Assembly: GCA_027579435.1 (NCBI GenBank)
Contig: JANBPK010000720.1
Span: forward strand, 1-64,000
Reading direction: 5' to 3'
DNA length: 64,000 bases
Source of the DNA: Candolleomyces eurysporus
Taxonomy: Eukaryota; Basidiomycota; Agaricomycetes; Agaricales; Psathyrellaceae
The notes below the pieces were generated by a model. It did no database searches and was not told where the DNA came from. It saw nothing but the letters and a program-made list of their open reading frames with translations. The number at the start of each line of letters is the position of its first letter. Positions within the stretch are counted from its first letter, which is position 1. Made by a program: the position numbers and the translations under genes. Shown here one piece after another: positions 20,961-32,657 of the stretch.

Positions 20961-23900
20961 TTATAGGCGGACTAGTCGGAGGAGGAGGTANAGCACAGAG
21001 CCTGTGAATCGGACGGCCGAAAGCCCAGCACTGCGGAAGAAGCAAAAAATTAAAAGACGAAGAAGCGATCGGGAAAACAGCAACTTACAAGGCGTAGAAC
21101 AGGAAGGAGAGGTAAGGATTGAACGCACTCCCACCCAGTTGTGCAGCAGCCCACTCAGTNAAAGCAGTCGACGTGAAAGCGAGGATGAGGACCCTAAAAA
21201 TTATCGATCGAACGAAAGAAACGTGGTTAGCACACGGACGACGTCATGGTATTTTTAGACAAGCAAGAAGGAACTCTGAGGCAGTAGGAAATGGGAAACT
21301 TACATGTTCGAGCCGACCCAGGCCAGGACGACATTCGTTCTGCTATTCCTATCATGATCGGTCTGCTTCGTAGCCGCATCTCGGTGTTCCTTCTCCTCAA
21401 TCGGCTTGATCTTGAGCGCATTCCGCGAGGCAGCCCACAGTTGCTCCACGTCTTCCTTCGCAGTAGGCAGTTCGACTTCCATCATTTCATTGCCGTCCTC
21501 GCCCTTGACCTTCTTAGCCGAGCCCAGGTCCTTCGCAGCGCCGTTGTCTCCTTTGGTTCCCCATGTGACGTCGTGCAAGTTACACATGGCGTACATCATG
21601 AGGATGTTGACGTAGGACGGCAGGAGGAACATGTATTGAATGAAGCTTGTGAACATGTGCCACGGCTCAAAGTGGATGAACGAGCTGATGAAGTACATTC
21701 CGTATGTCGCAGCGACCGCAATCACGACTTCTTGCAGCGTTCTGTTTTCACGGAACAATCTGATATTATCGACGCCATGTAAGTATAACCTAGAACTGAG
21801 AACGGACCATAGCCGAATAGAAAGACGACGCACTCTGGGAAGTTTTTCCATCCTTCGACATCGTGAGGAACTGCGAGGTAGACGGTGTAGGCCGCACACC
21901 AGGTTGTGATGATGTTGCAGAGACCAAACAAGATCATGGCAATACTGTATGTCCATTTAGATCCCTACATTCGTAAATGCAAATACCACGGTCAGAAGAG
22001 ATCGATCGAGACGAAAGGACCGAATGGGCTCACCTGGGGTCGATTTCCGAGTGAACAAACCAAGACCACAAAGAGAAGACCGAGATACAGATTGAGGAAA
22101 ATTTGCGAGATCCATTTGCCGGCGCCCGAGCTCAAGAACTGGAACGCGTTGTTCTGCTCTGAGGTAGCGGAAGAAACCAACTAAATGCAGAGGTAGCTGC
22201 GTCAGCGGACATACAAAACAGACTTTATAAAAAANCTTACGAAGAAGAAAGCCAGGTAGAAGTTAGCCAGAGATGTCCATGTGAAGAGAAGCTGAATGGC
22301 GTTGTAGATGAACTCAAACTGAAGGACAATTTTCCGGAAGAAGTTCTGTCCTGATGTCCAAATCCTGAAGAAGAATACGGTTGCATGGATGCAGGCGAAC
22401 AGGGAACCGTTCAACCATCGGCGACGCTGCGAAATGAACTCAGGAACCGTGGTTGGGACATCGGTCGCGGCTTTGGCGCTCTTGACATATTTCAGGCTGA
22501 AGAGCGTCGGTAAGTAAGAAACCGGTGGGCCGAAAAGTCAAAGAAACTTACATCCAACCTTCCTTTTTCTTGGTCACGATCTCGAAGCACAAGATACGAT
22601 CTTCGGCAAGGTACATGTTTCGCTACAAAGGCAGTGTTCAGTTTCGTCACCTGGCCAGGTGGGAAGGGCAGTAGTCACCTCTAAAAATAGTTAAGTTTGT
22701 ATCCTGACCGACAACAAAAAGAATTGACAACTCACCGAAAAGTCCAGCGCCGCTGCCAGAACCGTGCATAGTCTCACCCCTGAAGTAGGATGCCAAGGGA
22801 CCTTGGCCGTTAGGCCCATTGAGGAGAGCCTTGTAACGGTAAGCACTGAATGCACCAGGGAGGACACTGATGTAACCAAAGACGCTCTGATATCGCCGTG
22901 ATGTCAGCTCGGTGGAATTCTAGAAACTTTGAACAGCAACCAACCTCCAAGGGCTTGTCAAGGATATTAGACATTTTGTACTGTGAGAAAGGACAGGGTC
23001 AGTTGGTCGTCCCTCGTGGCGAATATGATGGTTACCTCGAAGTTCTGAGACGCGGCCAAAGGACTCTTGAGGAGGAGACTGCATCCTCTGCCGGTGTCAA
23101 CGCAAATCCTAAAGGTTGACAGGTGTGTCAGCAAGATCACTTCTAGAAAGGTTTTTAGGACGTACTCTCCACAAGCACCGCCGACATTGGAGTGTCTGTC
23201 GAAGCCTGTCACAAAAAACACTAAGTATGGATCAGCGACGGGGAGCGGAGGCCGTACATTTCCAGAGTTCGTAGATGGACGTGCCAGTTGGCTTGGTTCC
23301 AACGTCCAGCAAGATGCAAACTAGTAAAACGTCAGACAGCACGCAAGGGTAAAAAATAAACGCCGTACCGTTCGGCTTAATCAAAGGACCAAAGGCGTTG
23401 AAGAACCACCGATGGCTGTTCAGCTTCTTCTTGTTCTGTTCCTTGAGACAGAAGACGACCTGCACAGGGCAACCAGAGGAGGAGACTTCGCCAGTCTCTG
23501 TGACCATGACTGAAGTAGTGTACTCGAAGATATGCGCGGTGACATCCTTGCCAGCAACGGAGTCCTTTGCAATACCTTCCTGGTAGCACCCCATGAGACT
23601 GAGGACTTGGAGAGTACGCTTGTTGACTTTGTTGCGACCATCGGAGACGACGCAGACAACGACCTTCTTCCAGCCTTCGGGTCCCCACATCTTTGATTTG
23701 CTTCTGCTGCATAAATGGGCGATGTTCTTGATGACACTGCAAATGTTGATGAGACAGGGATGATGCCAGAGAATGACAGAGAGGGGACGTACGAGTTCAT
23801 CGTTCTGACAAAGAGAACTTCGTCTTCATTGTACATGGTCATGACGATGAAGAGCTCAGTCTGTCGGCCCAGAAGATAAGGCCTGAGGGTGTAGCGGGAA

Positions 23901-24365
23901 GACATAAAGTCGTCGGGGTCACATGTTGCGGCGGTATAGCGCATCTTGGAGAATTCCTCGATGCCATTCTTATCACCGGGGACGATGCTGGAGGGAGCGG
24001 GCACGTCGAGAACCAGGTTGCCCTGGGTGAGCTGGACCTGCCTCACCGAGCGGCGTTTCATGAGCTTTTCCCGAGCAGCGGACCAGCCACTGCTGTTGTC
24101 CCTGTACGGGCTGGGACGCGGCGGCTGGGGGGGGATACTGGTTGTTGTTGTGGTATGGCATGGGGGGAGCCACCTGGGACATCTCGTACTGGGGGTTGGG
24201 ATTAAGGTGCGCTTGAGAACCTGCATAGCTGCTCTGGTACGATTTGGCAGACTTGGCATCCCAGTTGGTTGAATCCCCGTAACCTGTCTGGGGAGGGTAT
24301 CCTGGGGCAACACCAGTGTTGCCGTAGCTGTAGTTGTTATAGGGGTCTTGGGGACGATAGGCCAT
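20961..24365 (-). CDS. Chitin synthase (division 1, classes I-III)
   Basis: A processive GT2 enzyme adding GlcNAc from UDP-GlcNAc to chitin at the plasma membrane. More than ten exons on the minus strand run from ATG 24363-24365 to TAA 20961-20963, about 900 residues. In order: a Pro/Gln/Asn-rich N terminus ([15 protein letters not shown]), [71 protein letters not shown], the catalytic [15 protein letters not shown], the product-binding [17 protein letters not shown], and then at least six membrane segments, ending [20 protein letters not shown]. All signature residues (EDR, QRRRW) are present. The eight-G run at 24127-24134 is one base too long, since the frame shifts inside QYPP. A 2-nt exon at 22679-22680 is required to keep frame (see findings). 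Divergent from casein kinase I. Classes I, II and III were not distinguished. Confidence 0.95.
22679..22680 (-). other. Two-nucleotide micro-exon of the chitin synthase gene
   Basis: The exon ending at 22736 stops after GGA CTT TTC G (phase 1), and the next long exon, starting at 22622 with CGA AAC ATG, must be in phase 0 because TAG precedes it. Between them lie two well-formed introns, 22681-22735 (55 nt, GTGAGT...TTTTTAG) and 22623-22678 (56 nt, GTGACT...TTTGTAG), leaving the dinucleotide AG. Splicing it in completes GAG (Glu) and yields [15 protein letters not shown]. Confidence 0.6.
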
Positions 24366-25317
24366 GGCTGGTGATGGGGCTATATTTGTGGTTCTTGTTG
24401 TTGTTGTTGTTCCTGTTGTTGTTCGCTGCCTGGAATCGTAAACGAATGCGAGAGCGTCAAGGACGGCTCAGACGGGTGCTAGCCCCACAAAGAGAATGGA
24501 TAGCGAGCGGGTTCGCTGTGTGCGACGACGTGAAAGACCGGACGAGGCAACGCCCTGGAGATGGGGGTTTGGGAAAAGCCAGATGGCAGCTCAACGCCCA
24601 TCAGTTCGCACACACATGGATTCCGACGGTCTGTTTTTTCCGNCCCGCACAGCTCCCCAGCTCCCTGTGGCTTCTGAGGATATCTAATAACTGCAATTTG
24701 GCAGGGGAAATTCTCGGAGCATAGAATCCGCCAGCAGCAGCAGCCTGGCCAGGCCCAAGAAGACGCTGCACCGTGCTGGAAGGGCGCCAATGGGAGCCGG
24801 TGTGTGGCCACAGCGAGATTCAAGCTCCGCTGCACAGCTTATTTGGTTGGTCGTCCTTGTCTGTCACCGTCTCCTCTCCTCTTATTTACACCCTTCGCCC
24901 ACTCTCCCCCAAATCTCTCCTTCTCATCCCCCTCCTCGTCGTCTCCTTTCCTCATCAACCCCAGCATCGGTGAGCATCGTCCCCTTTCCAGTCCCCCATC
25001 GTCTCCCCTACCGGCTGCAGCGTGCCAGCCAATTTTGCCTGCCCGCATCCGCACGCTTCGCCCAAACTGGCCAGGTCCACCCAGCTGCAGGGCACAGTCT
25101 ACCGCTCTGCCCTGCCTGCCTGACCGCAGGACCCCCAGGGATCCAGTTCATGGGCGACGCTCGCTGTTAGCCACCTGCACGCCGTCTTACGTCTTGTCTT
25201 TGATCCACATGTCACCACCATTCTCCCCCTTATAAACCCCCTGACTGCATCCCTTCTTGTTCTTCTCTCACCCCACCACGCCTGCTGACTCTTCTTCTAG
25301 ACTCTCTTCCAACATCG
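24366..25317. promoter_or_regulatory. Divergent promoter region of chitin synthase and casein kinase I; TATA box for the kinase
   Basis: About 950 bases lie between the two start codons. On the kinase side, a TTATAAAC box at 25230-25237, about 80 bases before the ATG, sits in a long C/T-rich tract (24850-25300), the usual look of a strong basidiomycete promoter. On the chitin synthase side, a CAACAA-rich leader (minus strand) lies at 24390-24420. Confidence 0.5.
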
Positions 25318-26574
25318 ATGGCAGATTCCTCGTCGCACAGGCTCGACCTGCGAGTCGGTGGCAAGTACCGTCTCGGCAAGAAGATTGGCTCTGGCTCTTT
25401 TGGTGAGTCTTGTTCTGCTGGAAACATGAATGATGTTCGCTCACCATGGATGCAGGTGACATCTACCTCGGGATCAACATTATCTCAGGAGAGGAGGTCG
25501 CCATCAAGCTCGAGTCCGTCAAGGCAAAGCACCCTCAGCTCGAGTACGAATCAAAGGTCTACAAGACCCTTGCGGGCGGTGTGGGCGTCCCTTTCGTCCG
25601 GTGGTTCGGAACCGAATGTGACTACAACGCCATGGTCCTGGATCTCCTCGGTCCCTCCCTTGAGGATTTGTTCAACTTCTGCAACCGCAAGTTCAGCCTC
25701 AAGACTGTCTTGCTCCTCGCTGACCAGCTCGTATGTCCTTTCATCCTGTTTATTATGCGCGCTTATACTGATTATCGACAGATCTCTCGCATCGAGTACA
25801 TCCACTCGCGCAACTTCATCCATCGCGATATCAAGCCCGACAACTTTTTGATGGGCATTGGAAAGCGTGGCAACCAGGTCAATGTCATCGACTTTGGTCT
25901 CGCGAAGAAATTCCGCGACCCCAAGACCCACCTCCACATCCCTTACCGCGAGAACAAGAACCTGACCGGAACCGCCCGCTACACGTCCATCAATACTCAT
26001 TTGGGTGTTGAGCAAGCTCGTCGTGACGATCTCGAGTCCCTGGCCTACGTTCTCATGTACTTCCTCCGTGGCGCTCTCCCATGGCAAGGCCTGAAGGCTG
26101 CCACCAAGAAGCAGAAGTACGACCGCATCATGGAGAAGAAGATGACCACTCCCACCGACCTTCTTTGCCGAGGCTTCCCCAACGAGTTTGGCATCTTCCT
26201 CAACTACACTCGCGCCCTCCGATTCGATGACAAGCCTGACTATTCTTACCTGCGCAAGTTGTTCCGCGACCTCTTCGTTCGTGAAGGCTATCAGTACGAC
26301 TACGTCTTCGACTGGAGTGTCCAGCGTGGTGCTCAGGACGACCAAGCCGCTGCCTCTAGCTCCAAGGTGGCTACTGGTAGGCGAAAGGTCGTTCAGGAGG
26401 CTGAAGAGGACCATCGTGCAAGCGACAGGATGTAAGTCTATTTAAACTTTTCTTCAATGCCGGTTCCTGAAATTTTTCATTAGGCTCCGCTCGCACACTA
26501 GGCAGGCTCAGCAGACCACTCCTGGCTCTGTTCCTCAGCCGCGTGCTCCCCGTGGACGTGACGACCTCTGGTAA
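25318..26574 (+). CDS. Casein kinase I (CK1, HRR25/CKI1-like)
   Basis: Four exons: 25318-25402, 25456-25730, 25782-26431 and 26484-26574, giving 366 residues. The protein is a Ser/Thr kinase of the CK1 family. It has the glycine loop [14 protein letters not shown], the lysine in VAIKLES, the catalytic loop [14 protein letters not shown], the DFG motif [10 protein letters not shown], and SINTHLG where other kinases have APE, the CK1 signature. The kinase domain covers about residues 15-285. A short basic tail ([20 protein letters not shown], then SHTRQAQQT and PRGRDDLW) carries no CAAX or Cys-Cys palmitoylation motif, so it resembles the soluble Hrr25/CK1-delta type more than the membrane-bound Yck type. 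Family roles include DNA repair, ribosome maturation, endocytosis and morphogenesis. Intron 1 cuts the glycine loop. Confidence 0.96.
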
Positions 26575-27892
26575 ATGGAGGATTTCTTGCTTGTTTAGGA
26601 CTGTTTTGTAAAGACGCGCGTCCCGAGTGTGCCGGGCGATTGGGGGGCGGGGGGAAGATGCAGGTTTCGCTCGGTTTGGGGTCAAGGTGGACCTCGTGTA
26701 GGTGGCAAAGTGTCCGCAGCTGAGAAGCGGTTGTCAACATGGTTTACTGGAAGCTCGTTCTTCGTCAAGGAAATTCTCGATGGTGCCGACCGTCGCTGGC
26801 GTCCAACAATGGTCCCTTCCGGTTTCGCTCCTTACCGTTGACCGGCTTACGACTTATTACGCTTTCGCCACTATTCGCTACCATCAAGACGGAATGTCTC
26901 CTCAGCATCGACAGCAAGCCACGAAGAACTATTTATCAAGGCTTTCCTATCTAAACGCATGTGTTATGTGCGAGATGTGCTCAACCCAACCCTTACACTA
27001 CAAATTGGCTTGACACGCCACCTTATTATTCATTCTTTCTATCAGAAAACGGACGCTATTTCTATTCACGCTACCGTCGATTTCTTCGTCCTCGCGGATA
27101 CAGAATCGTCGGTTGGCTGCCTCATCCTCTTTCTCCGTCGTATATCACTACCCATTCACGCCGTTTCCTGGTTTATCCCTTGGCTGGATATTCCCCCTTT
27201 TCTATTGTGTCCTTCCCATCCACCTGTGTATGCTGAATGACCTTCCACTTTTTCTCATTGCTCGTGTAGTCATTACCATCCACCCATCACCTCACGCCTC
27301 TCGTTTACTCCATCACTTGTATTCCCTCATCGTCTACGCCTCGTTCTTTCCTCCTGGGCCACTTGATTCTTCCCTTACCTTACTCCTTAATGGGTTTCCG
27401 GTTCACGTCCACACACACACATTCCACCATCATGCCCATGTCTTCGGCTCTATCGCTTGTCTATCTATTTATCTGTATCCTTCTGTCCTCCACCTCGATC
27501 TGGTCGGCCCTTTCGTTAGGGCTGTACTGGAGAGGGGGCGAGAGAGATGGAAGAGGGCGCCAAGTGGAGGGTGATTGTAGGAGCTCTCCGGGAGAGGGGA
27601 TGGTTGCTGGTGCTGTTGGTTATCTTTGGGGTGATTGTAGGAGGACGTCCGGGTTGTAGTAGCGGGTAGTAGATATTTTGCAGATGTACGAATTGAAGAA
27701 CGGACCAATACATGTATAAGTTGTTGACAAATTCGTCTGAGGGAGAGATGAGAAGGTGATGCCAAACAAGGGACAAACAAAGCTTCCACGTCGGTGTATG
27801 ATGGGAGCGACCATCTTGGAATTCACGACCGCTTCAAAAAGTAATAGAGCTTTATCGTCCTCCTCTCTAATTTCTTTGCCCCTTCTCCCACC
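26575..27892. other. Intergenic region, no gene seen
   Basis: 1.3 kb, probably including the kinase 3' untranslated region. 27030-27500 is pyrimidine-rich and gives a chance open frame of 153 codons without motifs. A direct repeat of about 15 bases (GGGTGATTGTAGGAG) occurs at about 27569-27583 and 27629-27643. Confidence 0.5.
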
Positions 27893-30800
27893 ATGGCCTT
27901 CGCTTCGAAGAAGGAGGACGAGACAGGCCTGAGCTCGTACTACAACAACAAGACCACTGTCATCCAGGAGGCGCGAGTATTCAATGATACACCTGTCAGT
28001 CCTCGGAAATGCAGGGCGTTATTAACGAGGATCGTCTACCTGCTCTATATCGGCGAGACCTTTGGAACCCAGGAAGCTACGACGCTCTTCTTTGGAACCA
28101 CAAAGCTCTTCCAGAACAAGGATGTGAGTGAACGGCATTAAAATCCAGGTGAAGCAAGCGCTGATTTACATTGATCGTTGTGTTTTTCCGATGACCCTCT
28201 AGAGCGCGTTGCGACAGGCGGTTTATCTAGCGATCAAGGAGCTCGCGACGACGGCGGAGGATGTTATCATGGTGACGAGCAGCATCATGAAGGATATGCA
28301 GGCCAATTCGGATGTGGTTTATAGGCCAAACGCGATTCGCGCGCTGTGCCGTATCATTGACGTGTGTACTATCTATCTATTCTTTTGGTATTTTGCATCG
28401 TGTATTCTGACCAATAAATGTGATTTTATACAGCCTTCGATGGCCCAGGGCGTTGAGCGGTTCTTCAAGGCGGCGATCGTGGACCGGAACCCTTCGATCT
28501 CCTCTGCGGCCTTGGTATCCGCGTACCACCTGTTCCCATTTGCCAAGGACGTGGTGAAGCGCTGGGTGAACGAAGCTCAGGAAGCTGTCAATGCTAAACC
28601 GGCTTCTTCCTACTTTGGATCTAGTTCTAGTGGTGGTGGAGGCTACCTTGGATTTGGTGGAGGCTCGAGCCAGCCTTCGGGTCCTCAGGTCATCCAGTCG
28701 ACGAGCTCTGTCGCGCAGTATCACGCTCTGGGGCTGCTTTATTTGATCAGGCAGCAAGATAGGATGGCGGTGACCAAGATGATCCAACAGTTGGGAGGCG
28801 GCAAGTCTGGCGGCGGGACGACGCTGAAGAATCCCATGGCTCTGTGCATGCTCATTCGATACGCAGCCAAAGTCATCGAGGAGGATCCCAAGTGCGTATT
28901 TTTACATTCTTCTTGACGAAGTTTATCTAATTAGGTCACCCAGTGTGCAAAGACAGATGGTGGAATTGCTGGAGGGCTGGCTGCGTCACAAGAGTGACAT
29001 GGTCAACTTTGAAGCTGCTCGTGCTATCTGTGAAATGAAACACGTCCAGCCTGGACAGTTGACCAAGTCCATCGCAGGTGAGCTTTTTGCACCGCTTTCA
29101 TTACAACCTTATTAAGACATTGCAATTAGTCCTTCAACTCTTCTTGTCCTCGCCCAAGCCTGTCCTCAAGTTTGCCGCAACAAGAACCCTCGCCACGCTC
29201 GCTCTCACCCACCCTCAAAGTGTCGCTGCTTGCAACGTCGACCTCGAGGCACTCATCGCCGATCCCAACAGGAGTGTTGCAACCTATGCGATCACCACCC
29301 TGCTCAAGGTAATTCATTGCAATTCATCTTGCATGACACACTGACGAACATGGAACGTAGACTGGTAATGAAGCTTCTGTCGACCGCCTCATCAAACAGA
29401 TCACTGGTTTCATGACTGAGATCAGTGACGAATTCAAAGTCATCATCGTTGACGCAGTCCGGTCGCTATGCCTCAAATTCCCCTCCAAACACTCATCGAT
29501 GCTCAGCTTCCTGTCTGGAGTTCTCCGAGATGAAGGTGGCTACGACTTCAAACGCGCAGTCGTGGAGGCTATCTTTGATATGGTCAAATTCATCGGTGAC
29601 AGCAAGGAACAAGCTCTTTCTCACCTTTGCGAATTCATCGAAGATTGCGAGTTCACCAAGCTCTCCGTCCGAATTTTACATCTTCTGGGTATCGAGGGAC
29701 CTAAGTCCCCTCAACCAGCGAAATATATTCGCTTCATTTATAATCGTGTTGTTTTGGAAAATGCGACCGTGCGGGCTGCGGCCGTTACCAGCTTGGCGAA
29801 GTTTGGTGCGAACTCTACTGAAGCTACCTTGAAACGGAGTGTTACTGTGCTTCTGCGAAGGTATGTGGCCGTTTGCAGTTCTCGATACCCCATTTTGCTG
29901 ATATACGACTGGTTAGATGTCTGGATGATGTTGATGATGAAGTTCGAGATCGTGCCGCCTTGTATCTCAAGGCGTTCGGCGAGAAGCCTTTGGCAGATGC
30001 CTATGTGAAAGAAGGTATGTCGATAGCTCGCGATATCGTGCATTATATTAAAGGATCTGCAGAATCAGTTTTCTCTTTGGCTGCTCTCGAGGCTAAACTT
30101 GTCGCCTATGTGAAGGACCCTGCTGCTGCAGCCCAACCCTTGGATACCTCTTCTGTTCCCAAAATTAGCCGTGTACAGGCCGCACAAGAAGCTGCTCGTA
30201 AGTCTATTTTCCCGTATGCTTCATATTGAAGACTCAACCTTCTGTAGGTCCCAGTACTTTGGATACGATTGGAGCCCCCATTGCGAAATCTGTGTCTCCT
30301 GCACCTCAAGCTCCTTCTGCAGCCGAAACGCAGTCCGCCTACGCTCAACAGCTGGCAGAAGTGCCCGAATTCGCGAGCTATGGCGCCGTCCTCAACAGCA
30401 GTGCTACTCCTGCACAACTTACGGAGAGCGAGACGGAGTACCAGGTTACATGCGTCAAGCACATCTTCAAGGAGCACATTGTGTTCCAGGTACGTTCTGA
30501 CACATATGGCAGGAGTTGGTGCTACGTGCTAACCATGAAGTGCAGTACAACGTGTCAAATACTCTTACCGATACTGTCCTGGAACAACTTTCCGTGATTA
30601 TGACTCCTCAGGACGAAGAGAGCGGTCTTGTGGAAGACTTCATCATTCCCTTGCCCTCTCTTTCCTCGGTCACCTCCCCCGGCATCGTCTACGTCTCCTT
30701 CACAAGAGAAGATCCAACGAAATACTCCATCGGGTCATTCGGATGCACGCTCAAATTTATCAGCAAGGAACTTGATCCCACCACCCAGGAGCCTGAAGAG

Positions 30801-31261
30801 GAGGGTTATGAGGACGAGTATCAATTGGAAGAGGTCGAGCTCAGTGCTGGTGGGGATTACATCATCCCCAGCTATGTTACCTTTGGCTCGGAGTGGGACC
30901 GTATGCGGACAGGACCAAACGCGACGGAGACGTTCCTGCTCGGTGCTATGGACAGTCTCAAAGGTACGAAACTTCTCGTGAATACTCAAACGTTGGTATA
31001 CGGACTCTGATTTCTCGCGTTGTAGCTGCCTGCGAATCTATCGTCGAAGTCCTCAACATGGAGCCACTAGGAGGATCGGAAATACCGACATCGGACAGCG
31101 TCCATACGCTTCAATTATCTGGTCTGGCGACTGGTGGTGGAGGCAAGGTGCTTGCTCGGTGTCGCATGACGTATTCACGGGGCTCTGGCGTTACCATTGA
31201 ACTCGGTGTCCGGGCTGAAAAGCAGGAGGTTGTTGACTTGGTCGTTTCAGCGATTGCATAA
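27893..31261 (+). CDS. SEC21: Coatomer subunit gamma (gamma-COP)
   Basis: Eleven exons from 27893 to 31261 join to 932 residues, the normal family length. The N terminus ([20 protein letters not shown]) and the first exon ([20 protein letters not shown]) are typical gamma-COP. HEAT-repeat helices follow ([35 protein letters not shown]), then an Ala/Pro-rich linker, and the C-terminal appendage with [20 protein letters not shown] and DWFVR-like segments. The subunit is part of the COPI coat that returns cargo from Golgi to endoplasmic reticulum and binds dilysine signals and Arf1. A Gly-rich insertion ([17 protein letters not shown]) near residue 200 is a local oddity. Exon 1 is 27893-28123 and the last exon 31026-31261. 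Confidence 0.96.
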
Positions 31262-32657
31262 AGTGTAGATTTGTTCCTTTTCTTTGTATTTAGGCTGGTT
31301 GTTGTTTTCATATTTTCAATGAATATCTCTTTGATTCGTGGGCCTTGTGACCGACTTATGTCGGGGTATCCAGATTAGAAGGGTGTGACAGGTTGCCTAG
31401 GACTTCGTAACGGTCTAAAATCAGTTGCCTCCATACATACTGGGAAATTGATCAGACGGGGTTGCGATTCCGCGCCGCTGGGCACCGGAATTCGCTGGTC
31501 CCGCGGCCGGTAGATGCTCCCCCTCAGTCATACTTGGAGATGCTTCGGCTTCATGGTTAGATAGTAATCCTTGCTTTCTAACTCTGTCCGTTCAGCTGGA
31601 CTTTCATGTGGAGGATAGGGAGTGATCAAAGGGGGAAAAAACCCTTTTCTTGATATAAACCGCATCGGTCAACCTTTGCGCCCCCGAGCTATTATACCTC
31701 TCAGTTCCTGAGTCTGAAAAATTCCGTGAGGCGGATACCAAAAGGTACAAATTCAAACTATCCGGTTCCCCACAATCACTAAAACGCTTTTGTATCGACC
31801 CCAGGCTCCATTTTTCTGATTATTGCACGCGGATCTATTTGAACAGGCCCATTCCGGGGACTCGTTCGGCTTTTGTCCCCTCCCTTCTACCGGATCCCTC
31901 TCCTTGCTCCTCGACTGTTGTGTGCTCGTGTGCTCGGTTTACCTCGTAGCTGTGTCGTGGAGATAGAAGAACAGTGCCAGCTAACCAGAGTGCGAACTCG
32001 GAACACCCAGGGATTGCGGTGAGTGGTCAATGTCATTTGCGCCCTAGACCACTCTCGCAAGCATATTTAGCTTAGGGGCCGGGTTAATAGAAACTAGATT
32101 CAATTGCTGACGTCCCTGCGTCTATAGCGTTTACAGATTGGGCGAGTTGGAAGATTGAACTGTCAAGCATCAAGCGGATCCAACTACAATAACTATTCCC
32201 AAGACATACGGTTATAGGGTCATCCTCCGAGACGCTAGGACCCCCCGAACCTATACTTTCCTCCCGTTCCTGGCACCCACCTCTTCGTCTTCTGTGCTTC
32301 CGTCTTCGTCACCAGGTCACTTTCCGAAGATTTGATATATCACAAATACCCCACGGAATTTCGACATTACGAAGCAACCTCGGGCCTTGATTTCGAAATT
32401 CGCTTTCCGGGCTGCGGACATAGCTTGAAATCTTGCGACGTTGCCTATATTGCTGAGAGGTAAATTCTAAACATCATACGATACCCCGACGATGATGTCT
32501 GGCTAACAGGAGATTGATTTTTAGACGTCGGACACAGTGCTCGAGCCTTTAAAGCGGATACCCGGTTGTCGTATCATCGATATTTCCAGCCCACGTCGGC
32601 CCATCTTTTACCCTCCAACCCTAGTCCCCCCAACCCCAATAATCTATTCCGACCGCC
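31262..32657. other. Intergenic region, no gene seen
   Basis: 1.4 kb between gamma-COP and pantothenate kinase. No open frame over about 90 codons with motifs was found on either strand. The last 100 bases before 32658 are C-rich (CCCCCAACCCCAATAATC), typical of a leader. Confidence 0.5.

Noticed and set aside
25551..26414. 287-codon open frame on the minus strand
   Set aside because: It lies entirely opposite casein kinase I exons; codon bias of the kinase produces it and it has no motif.
27113..27574. Hydrophobic 153-codon open frame after casein kinase I
   Set aside because: Hydrophobicity comes from a C/T-rich tract; there is no promoter and no family motif.
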